Origin: Alternaria dauci
Taxonomy: Eukaryota; Ascomycota; Dothideomycetes; Pleosporales; Pleosporaceae
Assembly (NCBI RefSeq): GCF_042100115.1
Contig: NC_091280.1
Span: forward strand, 2,356,001-2,420,000
DNA: 64,000 nucleotides
Reading direction: 5' to 3'
Shown here: piece after piece, positions 1-10,354 of the stretch
Position numbering within the stretch: position 1 is the stretch's first letter
Layout: every line of letters starts with the position of its first letter
Translations under genes and position numbers: made by a program
Notes under the pieces: generated by a model
Database searches by the model: none
The model's input: the letters and a program-made list of their open reading frames with translations, nothing else
What the model was told of the DNA's origin: nothing

Positions 1-1
1 G

Positions 2-1720
2 CCAGTCAAGCCTGGGCTGCCGCTTCCAGGCAACTATTCCGGATTCGCTGGTACTCTTGCGACGGAGCGCATCCCAGCAAGCAACGCTTTCATGACCGGA
101 CTGTTGTGGTTCTTGATCTCGATCGCATGCGTTGTCGTCTCGATACTCTGCCTGAAAGTCGTCCTCGAGGGCCTGAGTAGAATCCGCGTGGTCACGAAGG
201 AGTGTCTGGCATTCTTCAGAGGTCATTACCTTGCCTTCCTCGTGCTCTCTGTTCTGCGCACTGTCTTCATCGGATTCTTCATGTTGACATTCCTCGCGAT
301 GTTTCAGTTCTCATACCTGGCTCTCTCTGGTCCTGTTGCCGTGGCCTGTATCGTCTTCGTCGCGGTCGTGTTCGGCATCGGCAGCATCGCCGCCTACGCT
401 TGTTTCTCCCGACTCCGCATCGGCAAATATGTATCCGAACCCGACCGCTTGAACATAGCAAGGCGAAGACTGTGCAAGGTCGTTCCGTGGATCAGCATTT
501 CCAGGAACAGTAAGATCCCGCACTCTGAAGACGAGGTATATATTGGTACGGTTCCTTGGTGGACGATACACGCTACAGCGGACACCATGTCCGTCCACGA
601 TGACGAGCAGTACACTGCTAGATTTGGGTGGCTCGCCTCGCGCTATCGGAGAACTCGCTGGTGGTTCTTCGTCGTCTGGCTATTCTACGAGTTCGTTCGA
701 GCAGGCTTCCTCGCGGGCGCATCGACTCAGCCGTTGGTCCAGGTCTTCGGTCTGCTTGTGGTTGAGATTGTCGCATTCGTTGGCTTCATTATTCTTCGGC
801 CTTTTGAAGGGCAGCGCCTAAACGTCGTGGCTGTGTATCTCCTTGGTTTCAGTAAGGTTGCTACTACAGCGCTTTCGGCAGCCTTTGACACACGGTTCGG
901 CATCGCCCGCATCCCGACAACGGTCATCGGCATGGTCATCATCGTCATCCAGGGGCTTCTGACGATTGCTGTGATGGTTCTCATCCTGGTTGGGTTCGTG
1001 TCGAGCTACATGTCCATCATGCGCAACCGAGAAGAGGCCAACTCGTCGTGTTTGACCCCTACACGTGAAAAGTATTTCGCGCACATGGACTTTGCAGTAC
1101 AAGATATTCCTCGACCGCGTGCGGTGTCAATCCACTCGGCGCCGGAAGTGCCGACGACGCCATGCTTCAAAGTCAAGCAGGTGAGGCGGGTGGCCAAGCT
1201 CGAAGATGAGGATGACGAGTTCATGCGAGAGATTAACGATTGTTCCACTTCCGAGCAGGAGCAGCCACAGCACGATTGTGGTGATAACACAGGCCGACCA
1301 ACGCAGCGGAACAGAACTAGAAGTCTTTATTCGCAGGCGTCGTACTCGAGTCTGCCCAGGGCGGCCCGCCAGCATCGTCCGAGCTGGAGCAGACAAGACT
1401 ATAGTGATGCGATGGGTCCGGGACGTCAGCGGGCGTTGAGCGACGTGCATCACCGAACTCGTAAAGAGAGTCATGAGACTGTCGATAGATACCCAAGCCC
1501 TCTCGGCACCTCCCAAAGACGGCCAGACACTCCGACTCTTTCTTCTTCGGCAACGCTGGACGCAGGAGATATGGCCACCCCGGAGAAGAGGACGATAAGC
1601 CAACCAACATCGATATCGCGCTCAGGCTTCCGGCCAAGACTAGAGAAGAATATTAGTGAGGAGAGCAAACCTGCCGTGTCAACCATCGTAAGAACCCCGG
1701 AGGATAATGACGCGAAGTAA
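2..1720 (+). CDS. TRP-like / FLC family membrane protein, 3' part
   Basis: The reading frame is open from base 2, so the N-terminus lies left of the window; the first ATG (92) falls inside the protein. About 570 residues are visible. The first 330 carry at least six or seven hydrophobic helices with the loop signature of the fungal TRP-like/flavin-carrier (FLC) family: ARYRRTRWW-type, then FYEF, then LRPFEGQRLN, then FSKVATTALSAAFD before the last helices. Family members sit in ER, vacuolar or plasma membrane and are linked to FAD transport, calcium and cell-wall integrity. The last 220 residues are a polar, serine/arginine-rich disordered cytosolic tail ending at TAA 1718-1720. An ML-like lumenal domain, normal for the family, would be upstream and is not seen. 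Family assignment is firm; the exact paralogue is not. Confidence 0.85.
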   Translation, partial: PVKPGLPLPGNYSGFAGTLATERIPASNAFMTGLLWFLISIACVVVSILCLKVVLEGLSRIRVVTKECLAFFRGHYLAFLVLSVLRTVFIGFFMLTFLAMFQFSYLALSGPVAVACIVFVAVVFGIGSIAAYACFSRLRIGKYVSEPDRLNIARRRLCKVVPWISISRNSKIPHSEDEVYIGTVPWWTIHATADTMSVHDDEQYTARFGWLASRYRRTRWWFFVVWLFYEFVRAGFLAGASTQPLVQVFGLLVVEIVAFVGFIILRPFEGQRLNVVAVYLLGFSKVATTALSAAFDTRFGIARIPTTVIGMVIIVIQGLLTIAVMVLILVGFVSSYMSIMRNREEANSSCLTPTREKYFAHMDFAVQDIPRPRAVSIHSAPEVPTTPCFKVKQVRRVAKLEDEDDEFMREINDCSTSEQEQPQHDCGDNTGRPTQRNRTRSLYSQASYSSLPRAARQHRPSWSRQDYSDAMGPGRQRALSDVHHRTRKESHETVDRYPSPLGTSQRRPDTPTLSSSATLDAGDMATPEKRTISQPTSISRSGFRPRLEKNISEESKPAVSTIVRTPEDNDAK

Positions 1721-3880
1721 GATGGGCAGATCATACGGAGCAGCCATAAGACCAACATCAGCAGCAGAGTTCTATAAGCCGAGTACATCCTCACACGACC
1801 AACAGCTTTCGATCAGCTTAACTCAGTATGATACGGCGGGAATGGAGGGCCCGATAGGTTCTCCTCTCCCTCCACATCAACACAGCATCAGCACTGAACA
1901 TGAACATCCATGATTCTTCGACAGCAACAAGCGAGTTACATTTCCTCTTCCATCTTCTTTAGCGCCAGGGCGGCAGCAGTACTTTGCGTTAGGGTTTCGC
2001 GACGAAGCGGTGGTTCTCGTGAATAATTTAGGAGGGGTTGGATATGGCATGTTTTACAATGTGTATGATTAACGGACAATGAATGGCGAGACCAAATCCG
2101 GAGGGCAGGTAGCCAGCCAGACGAAGGCGCATGTGCCAAGTAACGAGGATACGGATATAATGATGAAAGATTACGTCGCTCGCAGGAGGTTTGGTGCAGT
2201 TGATGCATGCATGCGTGATGTCGTGGTGGTGTTGCTGGTGGTGGTGGTTGAGACTCCACCTGCTGCGCGCTGAACTCCGGATGGGCGCCGAAGAAAAAAA
2301 ATCGGAGAAAGGAAAGGCTGGGAACCAGGCGCGGGCGGGCAGGCGGGCGACGGCGTTACTAGCCACACCACACCACACCAAACTACATCACAGCGGTATC
2401 CATGGAACAACACCAGCCAGCGCTAGGTAGACAGACGGCTCGCTCCCTCACCGCATTGTCAATAAATGAGATTTTTGAAACGCGCATGGTAATGTCGCAT
2501 CGAGCCGCTGGTAATCTCATTGCTTCCCGCTCTTTTTCGCATTCCAGCCCTAGCACTTCTTGTCGCAGGGACTGGACACCGGGCTGCTGCCGCTGTTTAA
2601 TCTCCACGACAGGAACTACGTGATGGACAGACAGACATGTGCAAAGCAAGATTACGCGGCTGGGCATATCAGGACATGTAGCTTGGGAGATTGGGAGATG
2701 TGCATGGCATGACATGACATGGGATTCTGTGGTTGTTCCCAATCGATGCCAGGTTAGCCGTGCTATTTCCAGAATTGCTGTCTGTGCAAGACGTTGTGCT
2801 GCGGGAGCCAAGAATGTTAAGAGAGACTCGTGGTCCAGACTGCCCAATGCTAGATTGTGTGGGAGGGAGGGAGTGTGCGCCGTGGGCCCCCCGTGTAGGT
2901 AGTGAGACATTGCGTGTGTGTGTGTGCGGGAAAGAATCGTGGCTATTTGCCCTGTTTACAGAAAATTACTTCATATGTCACGACGCATGTCATTTCGCGA
3001 AAAAAAATCTGGAGCTGTTCTTGCTGTGGCGTCACCTTGCTAGGGGTGGGTGTGGAGACTGGAGTTTTGAAATCGGCAACCGCTCTAGCGCCACAGAGCC
3101 TGACGTCACAGGACAACGGGCAGGGGTGGTTCTTGTGTGGGAACTCGCAAACGGCTCCGTGTGCCGGATAAGAAGAGCATGTGGAGAGAAACTTTGGGTG
3201 ATCAAATATGGGTGCATGCGTCGTACATGATGGCTACGGGTGAGGGGAAGGAGGGGCGCAGTAACGCGTGGTTGGCACGATAACAATAACGTTGTCGCGA
3301 CGCACACAACGTTGAGTTAGCCTTGCGTGCCGCATCAATCAAAACCCTATTCCATCATCTAGGCGGCTGACCGAATTCGGTCTACCTTCTTTGAGCGCGC
3401 GCGCCATCGCGATGGTGTGAGGTGGCAGCGTGTTTTCCGCATGGTTCAGCCACGGCATTCTTGCAATCGCTACTGCACTGCATCAGGGCACTCACTAACG
3501 GTGACGTCGGCGTTGATTAAGGTTGTGGCGCGAGGACCCACAGTACGGGCGTGCAGAGCCAGGCATCATCCCTGTTTTGCGCGACTGCTTTGAGCGCGTC
3601 GACTGTCCATCTTTGCCCGTTTTGAGCGTGCGGTACGAGTTAAACCGGACTTTTTGCGCGCTGACGTTGGTGACGCTTGGCTGTTTGCGGATCCCATGCG
3701 CGAAACAAGTCACCTGCAGGATGATGAGATTGAACGAAGGAAATTTCGTGTGTGAGAGCACAGGGCGCGTGAGGTGAGAGGAGGACTGGGCTGGCTGGGG
3801 GAGACCAGGCACGGACTACGGTGTGACGTAGCTGTTGTGCAAGGGCATTCGTTGTTTGCCCACAGTTTGGGAGCCGCGAC
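1721..3880. other. intergenic, no gene recognised
   Basis: Only short, biased ORFs on both strands and none with family resemblance. It holds a short GT tract near 2908-2926 and A-runs. The right end (TATA-like box at 3886-3891) is probably the promoter of the small gene at 4064. Confidence 0.5.
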
Positions 3881-4063
3881 TTGCTTATAAGTGAGAAGGG
3901 TCTTTGTTGTTCAACTTTCCTTCTGTTCACACTACACACCGATCCACCTACAAACAAATCACATTACCTCTACCTTCGACCGACCTCGAAGAACACATCT
4001 GCCACCTACGCACCCCCATACCAATAACATCACCAAAACCTACACGAGCACAATACCGCAACA

Positions 4064-4323
4064 ATGGGTGCCGTAGTATCTTGCATCAAGTCGATCGTAC
4101 GTCCACCCCTCTCTCTTTCCTACGTAAAACAAAGCCACTAACACAACCCTCACAGTTCCGCACTATCGGAAACTGCATCATGGCCATTGTCAACGCCATC
4201 GCCGCTGGTCTTAAGGCGATCATCAACGCCATCGTCTCGCTTTTCGGCATCATCATCAGCTGCCTGACATGCGGCCGTGGCGGCGGCGGCAGGAGGAGGA
4301 CTACGCATACTAGTAGAGTCTAG
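4064..4323 (+). CDS. small conserved hydrophobic fungal protein (66 aa), two exons
   Basis: Exons 4064-4096 and 4156-4323, joined across a 59-nt intron (GTACGT...CACAG) in phase 0. The product starts MGAVVSCIKSIFRTIGNCIM and is mostly hydrophobic/amphipathic repeats of the type AIVNAIAAGLKAIINAIVSLF, then a SCLTCG cysteine pair and a basic Gly/Arg tail. Very similar short proteins starting MGAVVSCI are widespread in ascomycetes (from memory). No biochemical role is known to me. The Gly2 plus Cys7 start could suit N-terminal lipidation (inference), and the rest looks membrane-associated. A TATA-like box at 3886-3891 and a pyrimidine/CA-rich leader precede it. The ATG was chosen because only it gives the conserved start and a coherent splice. 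Confidence 0.8.
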
Positions 4324-4805
4324 TGCGGACCCGTTTCTGACACGCTGTTGTACTGATGAACGCGTGTGTGTTTGTTCAGAATGGCGCATGAGGAGATTCG
4401 GGTATTATTGAATGTGGCGACAATACACACGGACGAGAATGTTTGCGACGCACGATCGGGCGAGGACGTTTACGCGAAAGGGTTGCGCGACGGTGTCGCG
4501 GTTGCGCATCGATGGCGGGCTTTTGGAGCGGAGAGACGGCCGAGCGAAGATTGTGTGTGGAAAGAGTTGTGTGTGTGTGGATGTTTATACCGATACCCCC
4601 CGAGCACGAGCAGGATGGATGTGGTAATGATGGACGGCATGGAGTTTGAGCGACTACTACTACTACCCCCAGCGAACCTTTTTTCTTTTTTCTTTTCACG
4701 TCGCGTCGGTGAGAGATGGATGTGCGAGGGCCGTGGAGGAAATCATTCTTGATCCATCACGACCTGTCGCATAGATACCCCCCCAGCTTTCAATGGATGC
4801 ATATA
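4324..4805. other. intergenic, no gene recognised
   Basis: 3' flank of the small gene and left flank of the hAT element. Nothing recognisable beyond short shadow ORFs and a T/C run near 4678-4700. Confidence 0.4.
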
Positions 4806-4813
4806 ATACCTAC
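4806..4813. repeat. hAT target-site duplication, left copy
   Basis: ATACCTAC, repeated at 7863-7870. Eight bases is the diagnostic hAT duplication length. Confidence 0.8.
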
Positions 4814-7800
4814 CAGACTTGTCAACAATCAAGCGGCTTGCAAGCGCTTGATTGATAGCTTGATAACTATCAATCCCATCAAGTCAAGCTCGCTTATAAT
4901 AATTTTTTAGCAATCCAAGCTAAGGAGGGTCAGCTTGATTGTTTAGCTTGATGGGCTTGATTAAGGTGGCGCGTAAGGCTGCTCGTTTTGCAGCAGGAGC
5001 GATCTCACGATAGGCTCTTGGTGTTATAGTCGTCGTAGTACTAGTACGTAATTAGCCTAACTTCTACAACACTACTCTCTCCACCAGCCACCTAAACAAC
5101 CTACTATCGCGTCACTTTTTTTGCTCCCGTCGCCCTTATCATATTTCCACCGCCATGCCTTCTATAAAACGCGCCTCTAATAACCTTACTCGCCCGAAAA
5201 AACGCGTCAAATCGTCCACCGCCCGCGGCACTGTCAGCCAGCCTATAGCCATTAATAGTCAGCTATCGCCATCGCCGTCGCGTCTGTCGCCTCGCAGAGC
5301 TCTCGTAGAGGCGTCCCAGGCTTCGACTTTTAAGTCGCAACTACGCAAGTCGCGGCCTAAAGACGCTATCGTCGCGCCTACCGAGGGCAGCGAGAGGGTA
5401 ACAGCAGCCTCGTCAGCAGCAGCCCCAGATAATAAGACCTTACAAGAGACTCTAGACGCGAGCCTTATAGACGACTTTAAGGGAATTAATTAGGGGCGTT
5501 TACGCATGTATATTAAGCCGCTCTCGTCGCAGAAGTCGCGCAAGAGCTAGATCTATCACTATAGCTACCGCGTTGCGCTACTAAAGGACCCGAGTAAGCT
5601 ATACTTCGTGTGCCGTTACTGCTACGAGCATAAGTACACAGATACCAGCGTCGGGATATATGAGACGACACTCTCAACGTCATCAGCGCAGCGACACTTA
5701 GAGCTGCCTAAGCGCGGTCATAGCCACAGCAAGTCAGCCGTCGCTGCAAAACCTACCTAGCTACAACGTCTACTTAAGGACGGCAACAACAGCGTATCGC
5801 AGAAGGTCGCTAACGAGCTCGCTAGCTTTAATACCCAGCGCTTCCGGCTAGCAGCTGTTAGCTGGCTTGTTAAGAACAATCACCCTCTCTCTAAGTTTAA
5901 AACACCAGCTTTTCGACGCCTCCTTAAAGCTGCCAACCCACTAGCAGAACGAGCGCTCTAGACGTCTCATATAAGCGTCTCCCAGTACGTTACGCGCTTA
6001 TACAGGCACCTAAAGCCGCGCGTTATCTTGCAACTGTCGCAGGCGCTCAGCAAAGTACACCTTAGCTTTGATAGGTAGACAACAAAGGGCGGCAAGCGTA
6101 GCTTTCTAGGCGTCGTTGCGCACTTTGTCAACAGCAGAGGCGACCTACAGGACTTACCTATAGCGCTGCCCCAGCTAACAGGCGCTCACAGTAGCGAGAG
6201 GATAGCTAAGGCTATTATAAAAACGCTGCAGGACTTTAAGATCACGTCGCAGTCAATTAGTTACTTCGTACTTAATAACGCTACTAACAACGACAGTACT
6301 GTTACAATCTTAGCTCAAGAGTACGGTTTTAATGCCACCCACCAGCGCCTCCGCTGCGGACCTCACACGCTCAACCTCATCGGCCAGACGCTTCTCTAGG
6401 GCAAGGGCAGCGCCGCCTCGTTCAACAACAATATACAAGAGCTCACCAACGAGCACGACTTCATAAAGGAGTAGAGACGCGTAGGCCCACTCAGCGTACT
6501 ACTCAGTATCATAAATTACATCAAAACGCCGCAACAGCATAAGCTCTTCAAGGACTTCCAGCGCCTCGCCCACACTAAGCTGCCGTCCAGCGCGTCAGCG
6601 GACGATCGCAAGATCCTCGAGCCCGTTAAACCCGTCGTTACGCAGTAGAACTCGTACTACTCATGCTTTAAGCGTGCCGTAAAGCTGCAGTTTACAGTCA
6701 ACGCCTACGCTACTCACCATATACAGCGGGTGCAAAGGGAGGACGCGTTTACGCAAAGTCGCGGCAACAAGCTGCCAGTTGCGCAGCCGTAGATGCGATC
6801 AGACGGCCTTACAGGTGCTGATTAGGCAGTAATTACAGAGTACATAGACATCTTAAAACCGCTCAAGACTACTACAAAGCGCCTCAAAGGGCGCGGCAAA
6901 AGCGGCAGCTTTAGGGCTATTGCTGAGATAATTCCAATATTCAAATACCTCCTTACCTACTACGAGCAGCGCGTTAACGCGTACGAGGCGGTTAACTACA
7001 ACGAGCACGATAAGTCGCCTAAGGATCACATTACAATTAACTTGCGCGCAGCTTAGCAGAAGGCCAATAACTACTACTCTAAGCTAGACGACTCGCCCGC
7101 GTACTACGCTGCTACAATACTCCATCCAATATACAAGTACTACTGCGATAAGGCGTAGGCTAGGAAGCCCAACTAGCTCAAGGCTAGCAACGCCAGCTTT
7201 CAGGCGCTCTAGGCGCAGTACAACACCTCACCGCGCGCGGTAAGGCCGTCGGCAGTGATCCCAAGCGATATAGACGACGCAATCGATAGTATACTTAATC
7301 CTAGTACTACTAGCAGCCTTACCGCTGACGAGGACGAGTTTAAGAGGTAGAAGCGCAGCGAGCCGGCAGCTAAGAGAGGTACAGAACATACAAATAACCC
7401 TATTAAGTACTAGGTAAGCATGCGCAATTGCTACCCTAGCCTTAGTAAGCTTGCGCTTAACGTACTCTCTATCCCAGCATCAAGCTGTGAGTGTGAGCGC
7501 CTATTTAGTAAGCTAGGCGACCTCTTAGAGCCGCGACGACGACGTCTAGGACCTCAACTTCTAGCGGCAATACAGTGCGTACGACGGTAGCAAAGAGCTA
7601 GCCTCAGAGGCGACGACGAGGTAGTAGAGGAGGAGGCAGCAGACGACGACAATATAGAGCTTTTGTGCGGGCTGGCGACTTGGGACAACAAAACTCAACA
7701 CTAAGGCTAGCGCTAGTACAGGTTATCAAGCCGATCAATCAAGCCTCAATCAAGCTCACAATCTCAGCTTGTTAGCCCTAACAATCCAAGCTGACGCTCT

Positions 7801-7862
7801 CAAAAAACGAGCAATCCAATCTGACGCCTCAGCTTGGATTGGCTTGATTGTTGACAACTATA
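4814..7862 (+). mobile_element. hAT-family DNA transposon, complete but inactivated
   Basis: The element starts CAGACTTGTCAACAATCAAGC and its right end carries the inverse GCTTGATTGTTGACAA followed by a degraded last five bases (ctata where GTCTG is expected from the MITE at 9933). The 8-bp direct repeat ATACCTAC flanks it (4806-4813 and 7863-7870), the length made by hAT transposases; identity in fact extends four bases further on the left (TATA). Both ends are packed with AATCAAGC-type subterminal motifs, likely transposase binding sites. The single internal gene (5155-7704) is a hAT transposase broken by 17 amber codons. No large deletion or frameshift is seen, so the copy is structurally whole but dead. 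Confidence 0.9.
5155..7704 (+). pseudogene. hAT transposase with 17 in-frame TAG codons
   Basis: One frame runs 850 codons from ATG 5155 to TAA 7702-7704 with no frameshift, interrupted by TAG at 5491, 5548, 5758, 5959, 6076, 6397, 6472, 6646, 6790, 6823, 7054, 7156, 7174, 7210, 7348, 7411 and 7588. Where the family is recognisable these are Trp positions: SFDR(*)TTKGG in the RNase-H-like core, VVTQ(*)NSYY, and IKY(*)VSMRNCYPSL. Around 5590-5720 is a C2H2/BED-like zinc finger (FVCRYC...H...H). The C-terminal hAT dimerisation block reads LSIPASSCECERLFS. Only two in-frame TGG codons survive (5863, 7681). No in-frame TAA or TGA occurs although many CAA and CAG codons remain. TGG to TAG is a TpG to TpA change, the RIP signature on the complementary strand. 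It cannot make full-length protein under the standard code. Confidence 0.9.
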
Positions 7863-7870
7863 ATACCTAC
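7863..7870. repeat. hAT target-site duplication, right copy
   Basis: ATACCTAC, matching 4806-4813 on the other side of the element. Confidence 0.8.
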
Positions 7871-8967
7871 TCGTTTGCTTTTACCTTTGTGATTGTTGAT
7901 GCTGATACCGGAGATTCATTACGAACGTTTGGTCGTTTGCTAACTGGCATTGTCGAAACATGGCACTGTTAAACACAGGTGCGCTTTCGGTGGCTGCCTT
8001 CAGAGTCGTATTGCAGGGCTTGACGATGCACATGATGGAAACCGATAGCGCGTTTGCGCCATCCAGGAGGTGATGGCGCATGCGCTTGCATCACGCCGTC
8101 GACGGGAGCTGAGCTTGGTCCACTGCGGAAACGCTCTACACCTGCGCCACATCCACATCCACTCTACGATGATTTCTGTGCGACGACATCTCTTGTTATC
8201 GCGCTCTGTGGAACAGATGGATATGGTTGCTAGCAGGCTGATTGATATCTTGATGTGGGTAGCGAGGGATGTGAGGATAAAGTATGTCGTGCTGGCTTTC
8301 ACATGGACTGATGCGCATATACATAGATCTAGTTCACGATATCCTCATATCGTCTTTGTCCCATTGGTTGTGGATATGGCAGTGTACGGGAATACAAGGA
8401 TATCTTCTATTCTTTGATCCAGCATTCATAAGGAAGTCAGATGGCCATGGAATATCGACACGCCTGGTTATTAAGATTAATAGTAATCGTAGTACATGGT
8501 GTAAGTTTACGCTTCTATCGGCGGTAGGATTCTCGGCTTCCTTATCCTCTTCGAAGAGATGAAATACCCCTTCGCCGTGCCAGTGGCCTTCTTGAATCTA
8601 ACCCTGCGGCTCCTTGATGGAGTATACCACCCATCAGAATAAAACTGCACAAGCGTAAGATATGAAATTCCCCAACTCGGCTCATAGACAGCAGCCTCCT
8701 TGATTCCATGATTAGTAGTTCGGTCCGAGTGTCGCTCGACGACTTGAACAGTGCATTTACTGGAGAGATATTAGTCAACAGCGTATAGTGGTTTCGACGG
8801 CTCGGTTTTCATATGAAAGCGACTGGAGCTAACCAACAATCCTCATATATACAATGACGCCGCTAATCGACTGGCGCAATATATTACTTCATCAAGTTCA
8901 TTCAAGGATTTCAGCAGAAGAGAGCTTGTCTACCTTGTTGGTTTACCTCCTTATCTTCTCTTCTACA
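7871..8967. other. intergenic between hAT element and defensin-like gene
   Basis: Short ORFs on both strands with no recognisable family. The last 130 bases include a TATA-like stretch (catatatac near 8845) and a pyrimidine-rich leader for the gene at 8968. Confidence 0.4.
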
Positions 8968-9249
8968 ATGAAATTTATTATTCTTGCGACTCTACTTGGC
9001 ATCGCTCTTGCTGATCCTGCAATACTGCCTGTAGAAGATAGTAGCATGCCTCAGTCGCGAGAATGCGTAAACTAACTTCCATGCCGGATTAAGGTGTTTC
9101 TTTGACATGTCCTAATAAGTAATTACTTACTACAGCACATAGGACCATGCGACAAGGTTTCGTGTGCGCAGAACTGCCAACAAGCGGGTCAAGCAGGTGC
9201 GTGTCGATGTAGCGAGGGCCAACCCGCGAATGTTGTAAGTGCCCCATAG
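8968..9249 (+). CDS. small secreted cysteine-rich protein, defensin-like (70 aa)
   Basis: Exons 8968-9066 and 9136-9249 (69-nt intron, phase 0, GTAAAC...CTACAG). The N-terminus MKFIILATLLGIALADP is a clear signal peptide. A short acidic pro-region follows, then six cysteines spaced C-x4-C-x4-C-x3-C-x8-C-x-C, with the CxxxC, GxC and CxC elements of cysteine-stabilised alpha-beta peptides in one block. The first cysteine is the last codon of exon 1, so the fold exists only after splicing. The 3' end is uncertain: GTAAGT directly after codon GTT (9232-9234) could be a second donor, in which case AG at 9278-9279 would join an exon ending KR-stop. The spacing is not canonical defensin, so a novel knottin is possible. 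It lies between a hAT transposon and its MITE, a typical place for fast-evolving effector genes. Function unproven. Confidence 0.65.
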
Positions 9250-9924
9250 CCACAAGCCTATAATGTGTAGCGGACAGCTAGCTAGCTATTATCCGTATGT
9301 TGTCTGCAAACGCTAATGTGGATATATGGTCTTTAGTGTTCATGTGTCTGTGTATCACCCGGTTTCCCTTGAGTCTTGATTGTCGCACACGGCAGATCTA
9401 CGACCACAGAAGAACGATAACGGGCTGGTGTAAAAAAGGAGACTTAAGACTGGATAGCGTTCGGCAGTACTCTACTACATACTGCTACATGCCAAGTGCT
9501 ACTGACAGCGCACTGTCCGCTAGACAAGATTGTACGATGTCACTATCTACGTAGAGAAACCTTTCGGGCGTACATATAATAATAGTAATCTAAATCTAGC
9601 TTTCAACGCTTCGTTCCGGATCTTTGCCATATCAAACTCCTTTCTATCTCACTAAGCTGTTCGCAGATGTGTATTGCATCGAACGAACAAAGGGATAGTT
9701 AGAGGAGAGTTAGAGGATAATATTAATAGCATAATTGACAGCACAGCCAACAACGCACTAGGAGAACAAGGACTACAGCATAGATTCGCATTGCACTCGT
9801 CTCTCTCTAGTAACAGTGTAAGACCACCGAGTATTCAAGAGTCTAAAAAGAGAAAAAGATCTATTATACTATGCATTCTATAAAATATGAGTGTTATTAA
9901 GCGCTACCAGCAAAGATAGTATCG
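9250..9924. other. intergenic, possible gene debris
   Basis: A 69-codon ORF at 9674-9883 (polar, ending KKRKRSIIL) has no recognisable family and no clear start context. I see nothing else. Confidence 0.3.
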
Positions 9925-9932
9925 TCTAAGAC
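9925..9932. repeat. MITE target-site duplication, left copy
   Basis: TCTAAGAC, identical to 10347-10354. Confidence 0.93.
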
Positions 9933-10346
9933 CAGACTTGTCAACAATCAAGCCAAGCAAGCTGGGTACCCCAGCTTAGCTTAATTGGTGGGTACCTCTA
10001 CCTCAGCTTAGCTTAATTAGCTTGATGATCAAAATCTATGAGCTTGGCTTGTTTAGCTTATTTAGCTTAATAACTAAAGGGTACCCCTTAAAATAGCTAA
10101 AATAGGGATAGTATAGGGTATCCTCACGTGGTCTTATCACCACGTGATCCTATTCATCTAAGGGGTACCCCTCAGCTATCACGTAGCCATCAATTCTATT
10201 AAGCTAATCAAGCTAATTAATCAAGCTGCTGTAAGCCAGCTTAGCTTAATTAATCTATACCTCTACCCCAGCTTAGCTTAATTGAATAGCCAGCTTGATG
10301 CGCCAGCTTGATAGCAATCAAGCTGGCTTGATTGTTGACAAGTCTG
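9933..10346. mobile_element. hAT-type MITE, 414 bp, perfect ends
   Basis: Begins CAGACTTGTCAACAATCAAGC and ends with its exact reverse complement. Flanked by the perfect 8-bp duplication TCTAAGAC (9925-9932 and 10347-10354). It has no coding capacity. The interior is a patchwork of AGCTTAGCTTAATT and AATCAAGC-like motifs, GGGTACCCCT palindromes, and an inverted CACGTGG...CCACGTG pair around 10125-10147. The ends match the left end of the 3-kb hAT element at 4814, so that element or a live relative probably mobilised it. Clean ends and duplication suggest a younger insertion than the degraded large copy. Confidence 0.93.
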
Positions 10347-10354
10347 TCTAAGAC
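10347..10354. repeat. MITE target-site duplication, right copy
   Basis: TCTAAGAC, identical to 9925-9932. Confidence 0.93.

Noticed and set aside
5155..7704. UAG recoded as tryptophan in the hAT transposase
   Set aside because: Genes around it use TGG for Trp and TAG as genuine stops (for example the small gene ending at 4323 and the P450 ending at 41608). TGG to TAG by RIP explains the pattern without recoding.
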